NCBI GenBank assembly: GCA_024707075.1 | Contig: JANQAK010000003.1 | Location: forward strand, 1,550,001 to 1,614,000 | Source of the DNA: Afipia sp. | GTDB taxonomy: Bacteria; Pseudomonadota; Alphaproteobacteria; Rhizobiales; Xanthobacteraceae | Reading direction: 5' to 3' | DNA length: 64,000 bases | Shown here: in pieces, positions 28,016-35,999 of the stretch | Position numbering within the stretch: the stretch's first letter is position 1 | Layout: the number at the start of each line of letters is the position of its first letter | Program-made: the position numbers and the translations under genes | Notes under the pieces: generated by a model | Seen by the model: the letters and a program-made list of their open reading frames with translations, nothing else | The model's database searches: none | Told to the model about the DNA's origin: nothing

Positions 28016-28866
28016 CCGCGACACCCGACATCGATCACCTGCGCCAGTGGATCGGCCGCACCCAGGAAGCCTCCGACATCATTACCGCGCAACTGGTGAA
28101 GGGCCTGCGCGCGACGCTGTTCCTCGATGTCGGCACGCCGGTTGAGAGCGACATTGCGCCGTTCACGACGCACTGGTGCCTCGCGCAGCCGGTCGTTGCA
28201 ATGAGCGAAATCGGAAGCGACGGCCATCCCGCGCGCGGCGGCTTCCTGCCGCCGGTGCCGCTACCGCGCCGGATGTGGGCCGGCGGCCAGATCGAATTCA
28301 TCGATCCGCTGCGGGTCGGCGACATGGTGACGCGTTCGTCGCGCATCTTCGACGTGACCATGAAAACCGGCAGCACCGGCGCGCTGTGCTTCGTCTCGGT
28401 GGATCACACCATCACCACGCCGCGCGGCGTCGCCATCAAGGAAAGACATGACATCGTCTATCGCGATCTCGCGCCGCCGGGCGACACCAAGGCTGCGCTC
28501 GCGCCAGCCCCCGCTCCTGCGGCGAAGCATCGCGAGAGCCACATGGCCGATCCGGTGCTGCTGTTTCGATACTCGGCGCTGACCTTCAACGGCCACCGCA
28601 TCCACTACGACCGCGACTATGTCACCAAGGTCGAGGGCTACCCGGGCCTGATCGTGCACGGGCCGTTGCAGGCGTCGCTCTTGATCGAGTTCGCGGCGAA
28701 GCTGCGCGGCGGCAAGCCGCCCGCGAAGTTCGTCTATCGCGGCGTGCAGCCGCTGTTCGACGGCGCGGAATTCAGCGTCAACGGCAATGAGGTTGCGGCC
28801 GGCCTTGAGGTCTGGACCGCGAACGCTGCGGGCGTGCCGACCATGAAGGGCACCGCGAGCTGGTAG
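28012..28866 (+). CDS. MaoC-like hot-dog hydratase (FAS1-like / mesaconyl-CoA hydratase type)
   Basis: 284 residues with two hot-dog halves. The N-half has MWAGGQIEFIDPLRVGDMV; the C-half has FNGHRIHYDRDYVTKVEGYP followed by GLIVHGPLQA, the usual catalytic region. This arrangement is seen in mesaconyl-C4-CoA hydratases and related enoyl-CoA hydratases. It overlaps the CoA-transferase gene by four bases. Dehydrogenase, CoA-transferase and hydratase together would allow activation, desaturation and hydration of a carboxylic acid; the compound cannot be named from sequence. Confidence 0.82.
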   Translation: MTATPDIDHLRQWIGRTQEASDIITAQLVKGLRATLFLDVGTPVESDIAPFTTHWCLAQPVVAMSEIGSDGHPARGGFLPPVPLPRRMWAGGQIEFIDPLRVGDMVTRSSRIFDVTMKTGSTGALCFVSVDHTITTPRGVAIKERHDIVYRDLAPPGDTKAALAPAPAPAAKHRESHMADPVLLFRYSALTFNGHRIHYDRDYVTKVEGYPGLIVHGPLQASLLIEFAAKLRGGKPPAKFVYRGVQPLFDGAEFSVNGNEVAAGLEVWTANAAGVPTMKGTASW

Positions 28867-28897
28867 CCGCGAATAGCGCATACGTTTTGGAAGCAAG

Positions 28898-29004
28898 CCG
28901 TCACCTGAGGTGCGAGGGCTTTGCCCGAGCCTCGAAAGGCGACGGCGATAAACATCGCTCATGTCATCCTTCGAGGCGCGCAAGAGCGCGCACCTCAGGA
29001 TGAC
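28898..29004. repeat. CCTGAGGTGCGAG-type palindromic elements
   Basis: GCCGTCACCTGAGGTGCGAG ... GCCTCGAAAGGCGACGG (28898-28946), then TGTCATCCTTCGAGGCGCGC ... GCGCACCTCAGGATGAC (to 29004). Relatives of the elements at 14625 and 40646. With the next repeat they fill the whole 309-base gap before the SDR gene. Confidence 0.75.
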
Positions 29005-29027
29005 GCCGAACACTCAACTCTCCACGG

Positions 29028-29148
29028 GTCGCCCCGGCGCAGGCCGGGGCCCATAACCACCGGCCTTTCAATGAGGCAGGATAGTTGAACCACCGCATCA
29101 GAATACACCGACAGGGGTGATGGGTCCCGGCCTGCGCCGGGACGACTC
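29028..29148. repeat. Composite ~120-base repeat, copy A
   Basis: Begins GTCGCCCCGGCGCAGGCCGG and ends CCCGGCCTGCGCCGGGACGA, with inner segments CCATAACCAC, GTTGAA and ACACCGACAGG. Copy B at 30065-30185 has the same order of segments in the same orientation. Confidence 0.8.
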
Positions 29149-29175
29149 CGTATATTTGGCGATAAAGTCGCGGCC

Positions 29176-29973
29176 CTACTTCTTCCCGAACATCTCGCGG
29201 GTGGCGGCTTGCAGCTTGGCCATGCCGCCGATCCAGCGGTCGTAGTTCTCGGTCTTCTTGCGCATGTAGTCGATCACCTGCGGGTGCGGCAGGATCAGGA
29301 AGGTCTCGCGGTCGATGCCCTCCAGCGCGCACTGCGCGACGTCTTCCGGCGTGAGATTGCCGTCGTTGGACTGCGGGCCCTTCGGCATTCCCCTGATCAT
29401 GTTGGTTTCCACACCCTGCGGGCAGAGAATCGACACGCGGATGTTGTGCGCCTTGTGCGAGATCGCGAGATTTTCCGCGAAGCCGACGGCGGCGTGCTTG
29501 GTGGTCGAATAGGCGGCGCTGCCGACCTGCGACAGCAGACCCGCCGCCGAGATGGTGTTGAGGAAATAGCCGCCGCCGCGCGACCGATAGCGCGGGATCA
29601 GATGCCGCGCCGCATAGACGTGGGCCATGACGTGAACGGCCCAGCTTCGCTCCCACGGCTCGTCGGAGGTGCCGCCGGCATTTTCCGACATCATGTCGAA
29701 CCCCGCGCCGATGCCCGCATTGGAACAGAACAGATCGATCGGGCCGAACTGCCTTTCAGTCTCGTCGATGACGCGGACAATGTCGGCTTCCTTGCCAACA
29801 TCGCAGGCGAACGACGCACCGCCGATGGAGTCGGCAACGGCCTTGGCGCGCTCGCCGTCGAGATCGGCGACCACGACCTTGGCCGCGCCCTCGCGATGGA
29901 AGATTTCAGCGAGCGCCTGGCCGATGCCATTCGCGCCGCCGGTGACGACAACAACTTTTCCGGAGATTTTCAT
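29176..29973 (-). CDS. Short-chain dehydrogenase/reductase
   Basis: 265 residues, a classical SDR. The NAD(P) motif TGGANGIGQ is at about 11-19, an aspartate in VVADLDGERA suggests NAD preference, NAG is in CSNAGIG, catalytic Ser is in NTISAAG, and YSTTK provides Tyr and Lys. C-terminal residues ~210-265 are longer than in minimal SDRs. Substrate unknown. Both flanks carry a copy of the same composite repeat, and the gene is oriented opposite to the upstream acyl-CoA operon. Confidence 0.88.
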   Translation of the reverse strand: MKISGKVVVVTGGANGIGQALAEIFHREGAAKVVVADLDGERAKAVADSIGGASFACDVGKEADIVRVIDETERQFGPIDLFCSNAGIGAGFDMMSENAGGTSDEPWERSWAVHVMAHVYAARHLIPRYRSRGGGYFLNTISAAGLLSQVGSAAYSTTKHAAVGFAENLAISHKAHNIRVSILCPQGVETNMIRGMPKGPQSNDGNLTPEDVAQCALEGIDRETFLILPHPQVIDYMRKKTENYDRWIGGMAKLQAATREMFGKK

Positions 29974-30064
29974 ACAGATGTTTTAGATGGGAAAAGTGGG
30001 GAGATCAATCGGCACAAAGATCGTCATGCCGGGCATGATGGCTTGCGAACAGGACTCGCCATAT

Positions 30065-30185
30065 CGTCATCCCGGCGAAAGCCGGGATCCATAACCACTG
30101 GCCTCTCGATCAAACCGGATGGTTGAATCTCTTTTTGAAAAACACCGACAGGGCTGATGGGTCCCGGCCTTCGCCGGGACGACTC
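30065..30185. repeat. Composite ~120-base repeat, copy B
   Basis: Begins CGTCATCCCGGCGAAAGCCG and ends CCCGGCCTTCGCCGGGACGA, with CCATAACCAC, GGTTGAA and ACACCGACAGG inside, in the order of copy A at 29028-29148. The two copies bracket the SDR gene in direct orientation. Confidence 0.8.
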
Positions 30186-30191
30186 AAACCT

Positions 30192-30893
30192 TCACGCTGC
30201 GACCAGCACGAGGTCGAGCACCGCCGTGTAATGCAGCCCGGCGGCGAACAGCACGAAGGAATGCCAGATCGCATTCTGGAAGCGCAGCCGCTCCCACGCA
30301 TGGAAGATCACGCCGAGCGAATAGATCAGGCCGCCGGCGGCGATGAACCACATCGTCGAACTCGGCAGCGACGACACCAGGCTGTCGTAGGCGACGAGGC
30401 CGCTCCATCCCATCGCGAGATAAAGCCCGATGGAAAGACGATCGAACCGGCCCGGCAGAAAAATCTTGAGCGCGATGCCGGCAGCCGCTACCGACCAGAC
30501 GCCGATCAGCAGCACAATCGCCATGAAGCGGTCGTTCATCTGCGCCAGGAACGGCGTGTAGGTCGCCGCGATCAGGATGTAGATCGCCGAATGATCGAAC
30601 CGGCGCAGCACCCATTTGATGGGCGAGACCGGCCACAGGTTATAGGTCGCGGACAGGCCGAGCATGGCGAGCAGCCCGGCGACATAGACCGACACCGAAA
30701 TGACTTCGGCGCGCGAGGCGTAGCTGGCGGCGACAATGACGAGGGCGATGGCGGCGATCACTCCAAACGCGATGCCGAGGACATGGACCACGCCGTCCGC
30801 GATCAGCTCCGCGCGATCGTAGTCCCAGCGCACCACGCCGCCGCCCGCGACACGGCCATGAGAATTGGGCTGCTTCAATCGGAAGATCGTCAT
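30192..30893 (-). CDS. Hemolysin III / PAQR family membrane protein
   Basis: 233 residues from ATG 30893 (a TTG at 30950 adds 19). Seven hydrophobic helices and the family motifs ELIADGVVHVLGIAFG, FDHSAIYILIAATYTPF and the terminal FQNAIWHSFVLFAAGLHY with the HxxxH-type metal residues. Bacterial members (HlyIII, YqfA) are inner-membrane proteins related to adiponectin receptors; ceramidase-like or lipid-homeostasis roles are suggested for the superfamily but not shown here. Transcribed alone, and its 3' end abuts repeat copy B. Confidence 0.88.
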   Translation of the reverse strand: MTIFRLKQPNSHGRVAGGGVVRWDYDRAELIADGVVHVLGIAFGVIAAIALVIVAASYASRAEVISVSVYVAGLLAMLGLSATYNLWPVSPIKWVLRRFDHSAIYILIAATYTPFLAQMNDRFMAIVLLIGVWSVAAAGIALKIFLPGRFDRLSIGLYLAMGWSGLVAYDSLVSSLPSSTMWFIAAGGLIYSLGVIFHAWERLRFQNAIWHSFVLFAAGLHYTAVLDLVLVAA

Positions 30894-31093
30894 GCGGCGC
30901 AACCTGTCTCTTTCCACGTCAAGCAAAACGGATAATCCGGCAATGGTCAACGAACGATGAAACGGGAGCGATCAAGATTCATGAGGGTTTGAAACTTGAT
31001 TTCCGCCCGATAAATCTCCAGCTTCACAGAACTGTCGCACAACCTGTTCTTTAGTTTGTTGACCCCTCTGTCCGATAAAGTCTTGATGGAATT

Positions 31094-32563
31094 ATGGCAC
31101 CCAGCTTTTCGGACATTGTCGAGGAAACGCGCCTTTCGCTCCGCTCGCTGATCGAATACGGCGAAAGCCTGTTCAATCCCACCGTGCGGCTTGGCGTTAC
31201 GGGCCTGTCACGCGCCGGCAAGACGGTCTTCATCACAGCCCTCGTTCACGGCCTGCTGCGCGGCGGGCGCTTTCCGGTGTTCGAGTCGCTGGCCACCGGG
31301 CGCATCGCGCGTGCGCGGCTGGAGCCGCAGCCCGACGATGCCGTGCCTCGTTTTGCCTACGAGGGCCATGTCCGCACCCTGATCGAGGACCGGCGCTGGC
31401 CCCATTCCACCGTGGACATCAGCGAATTGCGGCTCGTGATCGACTATCAGCGCCAGAGCAGCGCGACGCGCCGACTCACGCTCGATCTCGTCGACTATCC
31501 CGGCGAGTGGCTGCTCGACCTGCCGTTGCTGAACAAGAGTTACGAACAATGGTCGATGGAGAGCCTCGCGCTGTCGCGTCGAGAGCCGCGCGCGCGGCTG
31601 GCGCAGCAATGGCACGCGCATCTCGCCACGCTGGAGCCGAAAGAACGCGAGGACGAGCAGGCGACGCTCACCGCGGCAAAACTGTTCACGGATTATCTGC
31701 GCGCCTGCCGCGACGAACGCTTCGCCATGAGCCTGTTGCCGCCGGGCCGTTTCCTGATGCCGGGCAATCTCGCCGGATCCCCCGCGCTGACATTTGCGCC
31801 GCTGGATGTGCCGCAGGACGGCACAGCGCCGGAGGGTTCGCTGTGGGCGATGATGCGGCGGCGCTATGAAGCCTACAAGGACGTCGTGGTGCGGCCGTTT
31901 TTCCGCGATCACTTCACGCGGCTCGACCGCCAGATCGTGCTGGTCGATGCGCTGGCCGCGTTCAACGCCGGACCCGAGGCGTTGAAGGATCTCGAAGGTG
32001 CGCTGTCTGGCATTCTCGACTGCTTCAACATCGGCCGCAGCACCTTCGTCAGTTCGCTGTTCCGGCCGCGCATCGATAAAATCCTGTTCGCCGCGACCAA
32101 GGCCGATCACCTGCATCATTCCAGTCACGACCGGCTGGAGGCGATCCTGAAGCGCATGGTGGAACGCGCCGCCTCGCGCGCGGAATTTGCCGGCGCATCG
32201 GTGGACGTGGTTGCGCTCGCCGCCGTCCGCGCCACGCGGGAAGCATTGGTGCAGCAGGGCCGCGAGAAACTGCCCTCGATCCTCGGCACCCCGGAAGAGG
32301 GCGAGATGTCCGGCGGCGAGGTGTTCGACGGCGAGACCGAAGCCGCGACCTTTCCGGGCGATCTTCCGGCGAAGCCCGACGACCTGTTCAGCGGCGACGG
32401 CGCGTTCCGCGGCCTCCACAGCGGCGCGTCCGACCAGACTGACTTCCGCTTCCTGCGCTTCCGCCCGCCGCTGCTCGACCACAAGGGTGGCGAAGAGCCG
32501 GCGCTGCCCCATATCCGCCTCGACCGCGCGCTTCAGTTCCTGATCGGAGACAAGCTGCAATGA
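31094..32563 (+). CDS. YcjX-like P-loop GTPase
   Basis: 489 residues. Walker A GLSRAGKT (37-44), then LDLVDYPGEWLLDLPLL as the switch-like region and ATKADHLHHSSHDRL as the G4-like element, as in the YcjX/DUF463 family. Belongs to TRAFAC-type GTPases, linked in enterobacteria to the phage-shock regulon. The 3' end overlaps the next gene by ATGA, the same ycjX-ycjF order as in E. coli. No pspA or pspF is in the window. Confidence 0.88.
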   Translation: MAPSFSDIVEETRLSLRSLIEYGESLFNPTVRLGVTGLSRAGKTVFITALVHGLLRGGRFPVFESLATGRIARARLEPQPDDAVPRFAYEGHVRTLIEDRRWPHSTVDISELRLVIDYQRQSSATRRLTLDLVDYPGEWLLDLPLLNKSYEQWSMESLALSRREPRARLAQQWHAHLATLEPKEREDEQATLTAAKLFTDYLRACRDERFAMSLLPPGRFLMPGNLAGSPALTFAPLDVPQDGTAPEGSLWAMMRRRYEAYKDVVVRPFFRDHFTRLDRQIVLVDALAAFNAGPEALKDLEGALSGILDCFNIGRSTFVSSLFRPRIDKILFAATKADHLHHSSHDRLEAILKRMVERAASRAEFAGASVDVVALAAVRATREALVQQGREKLPSILGTPEEGEMSGGEVFDGETEAATFPGDLPAKPDDLFSGDGAFRGLHSGASDQTDFRFLRFRPPLLDHKGGEEPALPHIRLDRALQFLIGDKLQ

Positions 32564-33603
32564 GCGACAAGCCGCATCACCGCAAGCCGGCGGCGTTCAA
32601 GCTCGACGATCCCCGCGTCATCCTGATGGATGCCGAGGACGATCCGTCGCGCCCCGCGCGCGGCAAGGTGCACATCACGCCGGAAGCGGAGCCGTCGCAA
32701 CTGCCGGTGCCCATCGACGAAGCCGCCGTGCCGGTGCGCAAAGGCTTCGGCTGGGCCAGCGTGTTCTGGGTCGCGCTCGGCGGCCTCGTGGTGCTCGGCC
32801 TTGGGCTGGGCATCACCAATCTCGTTGAAGACCTGTTCAACCGCAGCACCAGCCTCGGCTACATCGGCCTCGTGTTCGCCATCCTCGCCGTGTTGGCGCT
32901 GGTGGTCATCATCGCCCGCGAAGCCTTGAGTCTCGCGCGGCTGGAGACCATCGAGAAGCTGCATGCGCGGGCCAATGCCGTGCTGCTCAGTGACGACCGC
33001 AAGGACAGCGACGCCATCGTCCGCGATCTTCTGAAAGTGGCGCACGACAATCCGAAGCTCGCCCGCGCCCGCGCGGCGCTGGAAGAACATGGCCGCGACA
33101 TCATCGACGGCGCGGACATGGTGCGGCTCGCCGAGCGCGAGTTGATGACGCCGCTCGATCAGGAAGCACGCCGGCTGGTATCGAGCGCGGCGCAGCGCGT
33201 CTCCATCGTCACCGCGGTCAGCCCCGGCGCGGTGATCGACATGCTGTTCGTGTTCGCGGCGGCTTTACGTTTGGTGCGGCAACTGGCGCGGCTCTACGGC
33301 GGACGCCCCGGCACGCTGGGCATGATCCGGCTGATGCGGCATGTGGTGGCGCATCTGGCGCTGACCGGCGGCATGGCCGCCAGCGACAGCCTGATCCAGC
33401 AGATGCTCGGCCACGGCATCACCGCGAAACTGTCGGCCAAGCTCGGCGAAGGTCTGCTCAACGGCCTGCTCACCGCGCGGCTCGGCCTCGCCGCCATCGA
33501 CGTGACCCGCCCGCTGCCGTTTGCAGCACTGCCGCGCCCGGCGCTGTCCGATCTGGCGAAAGACCTGCTCAAGCGCGCCGGTGGCGGGGACGAGAAGGGG
33601 TGA
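32560..33603 (+). CDS. YcjF-like membrane protein (TIGR01620/DUF697)
   Basis: 347 residues. A hydrophilic N-terminus of about 60 residues is followed by two membrane helices (about 65-90 and 100-122). The C-terminal DUF697 part has AAQRVSIVTAVSPGAVIDM, RLYGGRPGTLGMIRLMRHV and a third hydrophobic stretch. Usually paired with YcjX as here; the complex is associated with envelope stress. Overlapping start and stop with ycjX implies co-translation. Confidence 0.85.
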   Translation: MSDKPHHRKPAAFKLDDPRVILMDAEDDPSRPARGKVHITPEAEPSQLPVPIDEAAVPVRKGFGWASVFWVALGGLVVLGLGLGITNLVEDLFNRSTSLGYIGLVFAILAVLALVVIIAREALSLARLETIEKLHARANAVLLSDDRKDSDAIVRDLLKVAHDNPKLARARAALEEHGRDIIDGADMVRLAERELMTPLDQEARRLVSSAAQRVSIVTAVSPGAVIDMLFVFAAALRLVRQLARLYGGRPGTLGMIRLMRHVVAHLALTGGMAASDSLIQQMLGHGITAKLSAKLGEGLLNGLLTARLGLAAIDVTRPLPFAALPRPALSDLAKDLLKRAGGGDEKG

Positions 33604-33643
33604 GGCTAGTCTGACAATTCGTCGAGCAATCACTCCCAACTCT

Positions 33644-33730
33644 CGTCATGCCCGGCCTTGTGCCGGGCATCCACGTCTTGGAGATGCCTCGGTCAGACGT
33701 GGATGGCCGGGACAAGCCCGGCCATGACGG
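33644..33730. repeat. Palindromic repeat, CGTCATGCCCGGCC type
   Basis: CGTCATGCCCGGCCTTGTGC opens and GGGACAAGCCCGGCCATGAC closes, with ACGTCT/AGACGT facing each other inside: an almost complete 85-base dyad in the 277-base gap after ycjF. Confidence 0.8.
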
Positions 33731-33880
33731 ATCGTTTCGAATCCAAATTCGTCTCCCAAAAAAAACGAGCATTTTCAATATCAACAGTCCCCATGAACCT
33801 GTTCTCGGGAGGCTGCGACCAATCTGCAAGGGGTGGATATCGATCAACCCGCGCAGATCGCGCTACTTTGGAGAACGGCC

Positions 33881-34132
33881 ATGCTTCGCAAATTCGCTCT
33901 CGTTCTTGCTGCTTCCGCTGCGCTTGGCGCAGCCGCACTCGCTCCGACCGCCGCTTCCGCCGGCGGCTGGCACGGCCATCACTGGGGTCATGGCTGGGGC
34001 CACGGCTACGGCTTCGGTTTCAGCCCGGTCATCGTCAGCGGCGGCTATGCCGACGACAGCGGCTGCTACGTGCAGCGCCGCGTCCGCACGCCCTACGGCA
34101 TCCGCTGGCGCACCGTGAACGTCTGCTACTGA
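33881..34132 (+). CDS. Small exported His/Gly-rich protein
   Basis: 83 residues from ATG 33881 with GGAGAA six bases upstream. Signal peptide about 1-27 (ending ASAGG). The mature part starts with a His/Gly/Trp-rich stretch (WHGHHWGHGWGHGYGFG) that could bind metal, then a short conserved tail with two cysteines (GCYVQRRVRTPYGIRWRTV). Such small exported proteins are common in Bradyrhizobium-like genomes and have no known function. A terminator follows directly. Confidence 0.75.
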   Translation: MLRKFALVLAASAALGAAALAPTAASAGGWHGHHWGHGWGHGYGFGFSPVIVSGGYADDSGCYVQRRVRTPYGIRWRTVNVCY

Positions 34133-34153
34133 TTTCAGGCCTTGCCTGAAGCG

Positions 34154-34188
34154 AAAACCCCGGCTGTGTCATGCGGCCGGGGTTTTTT
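34154..34188. terminator. Bidirectional-looking terminator
   Basis: AAAACCCCGG (from 34154) pairs with CCGGGGTTTT (to about 34186), followed by further T bases on the plus strand and preceded by A bases. It lies between convergent genes and could serve both. Confidence 0.75.
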
Positions 34189-34190
34189 CG

Positions 34191-35756
34191 TCAGTTGAGC
34201 AATCGCCATTTGTAGAACGGCGAATCCGGCGGCGGCGACAGATCGGGCGTCCATCCGGTGACCGCCTTGAAGACGAACGGCTCGATCACGACGCCGCGCC
34301 ATGTCCGGTCCGCCTGTCCCTCGATGCGCAACGTCGCAGGCGTTGCGGTCTCGATCAGGTTGCCCTCGTTCGGCGCGCTGTCGACGTAAAGGCCGACGCC
34401 CGATTTCATGGCTGTGCTGGCGGTATCCCTGAAGCCGATGAAGCGGCTGCGCTCATTGACCTGCACCACCGGAATGCTGTCCTTGAGATGCCAGCGCAGC
34501 TCGGCATAGATGCGGTAGTCGAGCGTGGCGATCCATGTCGCGCCGACCTTGTCCGCCACCGCCTTCGCGCTCCTCGCGACCTCGCCATAGCCCGCTTCCT
34601 TGGCGACCGGATCCTGCCTGGCTGCGACCGCGAAATTGCCGGCGGCGTAGTACCAGAAGATCGCGCCATTCAGCACGACGCCGAGCGCGACCGCAGCCTT
34701 CGCCCACGGCGCAGCGGTGCGGGCGATCCAGCCGAACCGGCCCTCCCTACTCATTTCGACAAGATTGATCGCGGCAGCGGCGAAGGCGAATGGCCAAATC
34801 ACCAACGGCCAGGTGTCGCCGATCCGCAGCGACAGGGATTTCCAGAGGAAGTACGCGAACGGCACCAGCGCGCAGGTCGATATGAGAATGAACGCCGGAT
34901 GCTGCCGCCGATAGCCGCGCCACGCCAGCATCACTGTGCCTGCCAGCGCTACCGGAAACAGGACCGGGCCGACCAGCGCCAATTGCAGCCCGAGAAAATC
35001 GCCGAGGGTCCGCGCGGACAAGCCATGGTCCGCGCCGGCGCGGATGAACTGGAATTTGAACGACGCCCAGCCGTGCTGTCCATTCCAGAGCAGCACCGGC
35101 GAGAACACCGCGAGCGCGACGATGATCGCAAGCCACGGCCACGGACTGCGCAGCCAGCGCGCGCGCCACGGCGGCACCAGCATGAAGGCCAGAATCGCGG
35201 GTGCGAGAAAGACAGCAGTGTATTTCGACAGCAGCGCCAGCCCGCCGAACAGCCCGGCGGCGAGCCACCAGCGGCCGTCATTGCTTTCAGTGAGACGAAC
35301 CAGCGACCACACCATCGCGAGCGAAAACGCGATCAGCCCGGTATCCGGCACGATGCGCGAGGCAAATAGCCCATACTCGGGCGCCGCGAACGGCATCAGC
35401 ACCGCGAGCAGGACCGCGCCTTTATTCCGCGTCAGCCGCCAGACGATGTCGGCAAGGATCGCCCACCCGATCCACATCGCCAGCAGCCCGCCGAAGCGCG
35501 CGCCGAAATTGGTGTCGCCGAAGATCGCCGTGCCGAAACGCACCAGCCACGCCACCATCGGCGGATGATCGAGGTACGACAGCACGTATTCCTTCGAGAG
35601 CGTCCAGTAATAGGCCTCGTCAGTGCGCAGGTCCGCTGTCGCGGCGTAAATCACCTGCAACGCCACGAGAACGACCATCGCCACCACCGTGATCCCCGTT
35701 TCGCGGGAGGTCAGCAGTCGGGACGTTGCCATGTCGGCTGTGGAGGTTTTGGTCAT
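34191..35756 (-). CDS. Glycosyltransferase family 39 (ArnT/PMT-like) membrane protein
   Basis: 521 residues from ATG 35756. Ten or more hydrophobic helices. The first periplasmic loop has the acidic motif LRTDEAYYWTLSKEYVLSY and DHPPMVAWLVR typical of GT39/ArnT-like polyprenyl-phosphate-sugar transferases. A soluble C-terminal domain of about 130 residues (YGEVARSAKAVADKVGATWI) follows. Acts in the inner membrane to transfer a sugar from an undecaprenyl carrier; the acceptor is unknown. The reading frame continues upstream for 47 codons without a better start. Confidence 0.85.
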   Translation of the reverse strand: MTKTSTADMATSRLLTSRETGITVVAMVVLVALQVIYAATADLRTDEAYYWTLSKEYVLSYLDHPPMVAWLVRFGTAIFGDTNFGARFGGLLAMWIGWAILADIVWRLTRNKGAVLLAVLMPFAAPEYGLFASRIVPDTGLIAFSLAMVWSLVRLTESNDGRWWLAAGLFGGLALLSKYTAVFLAPAILAFMLVPPWRARWLRSPWPWLAIIVALAVFSPVLLWNGQHGWASFKFQFIRAGADHGLSARTLGDFLGLQLALVGPVLFPVALAGTVMLAWRGYRRQHPAFILISTCALVPFAYFLWKSLSLRIGDTWPLVIWPFAFAAAAINLVEMSREGRFGWIARTAAPWAKAAVALGVVLNGAIFWYYAAGNFAVAARQDPVAKEAGYGEVARSAKAVADKVGATWIATLDYRIYAELRWHLKDSIPVVQVNERSRFIGFRDTASTAMKSGVGLYVDSAPNEGNLIETATPATLRIEGQADRTWRGVVIEPFVFKAVTGWTPDLSPPPDSPFYKWRLLN

Positions 35757-35999
35757 CGAGGTCAGCGGCTCGGGACGACAGGCGCGTCTGTCGCCGGGAT
35801 GATCGTGCGGCCCGCTTTTCCGCGACCCGGATCGTGAAGTCAAACGTCCCGGCTCCCCTTGCCGCCCGAACAAGCCGGCACGGACCGCCCGCCCCATGGC
35901 ATTGGGCCCAGGTCTCCGTTAAAATTCCATCGCTTCGGGAAGCTCCTGATGCAATCGTGCTTTCACTCGGATTCCATCGGTCCCGGACGGTTTCGCAGC

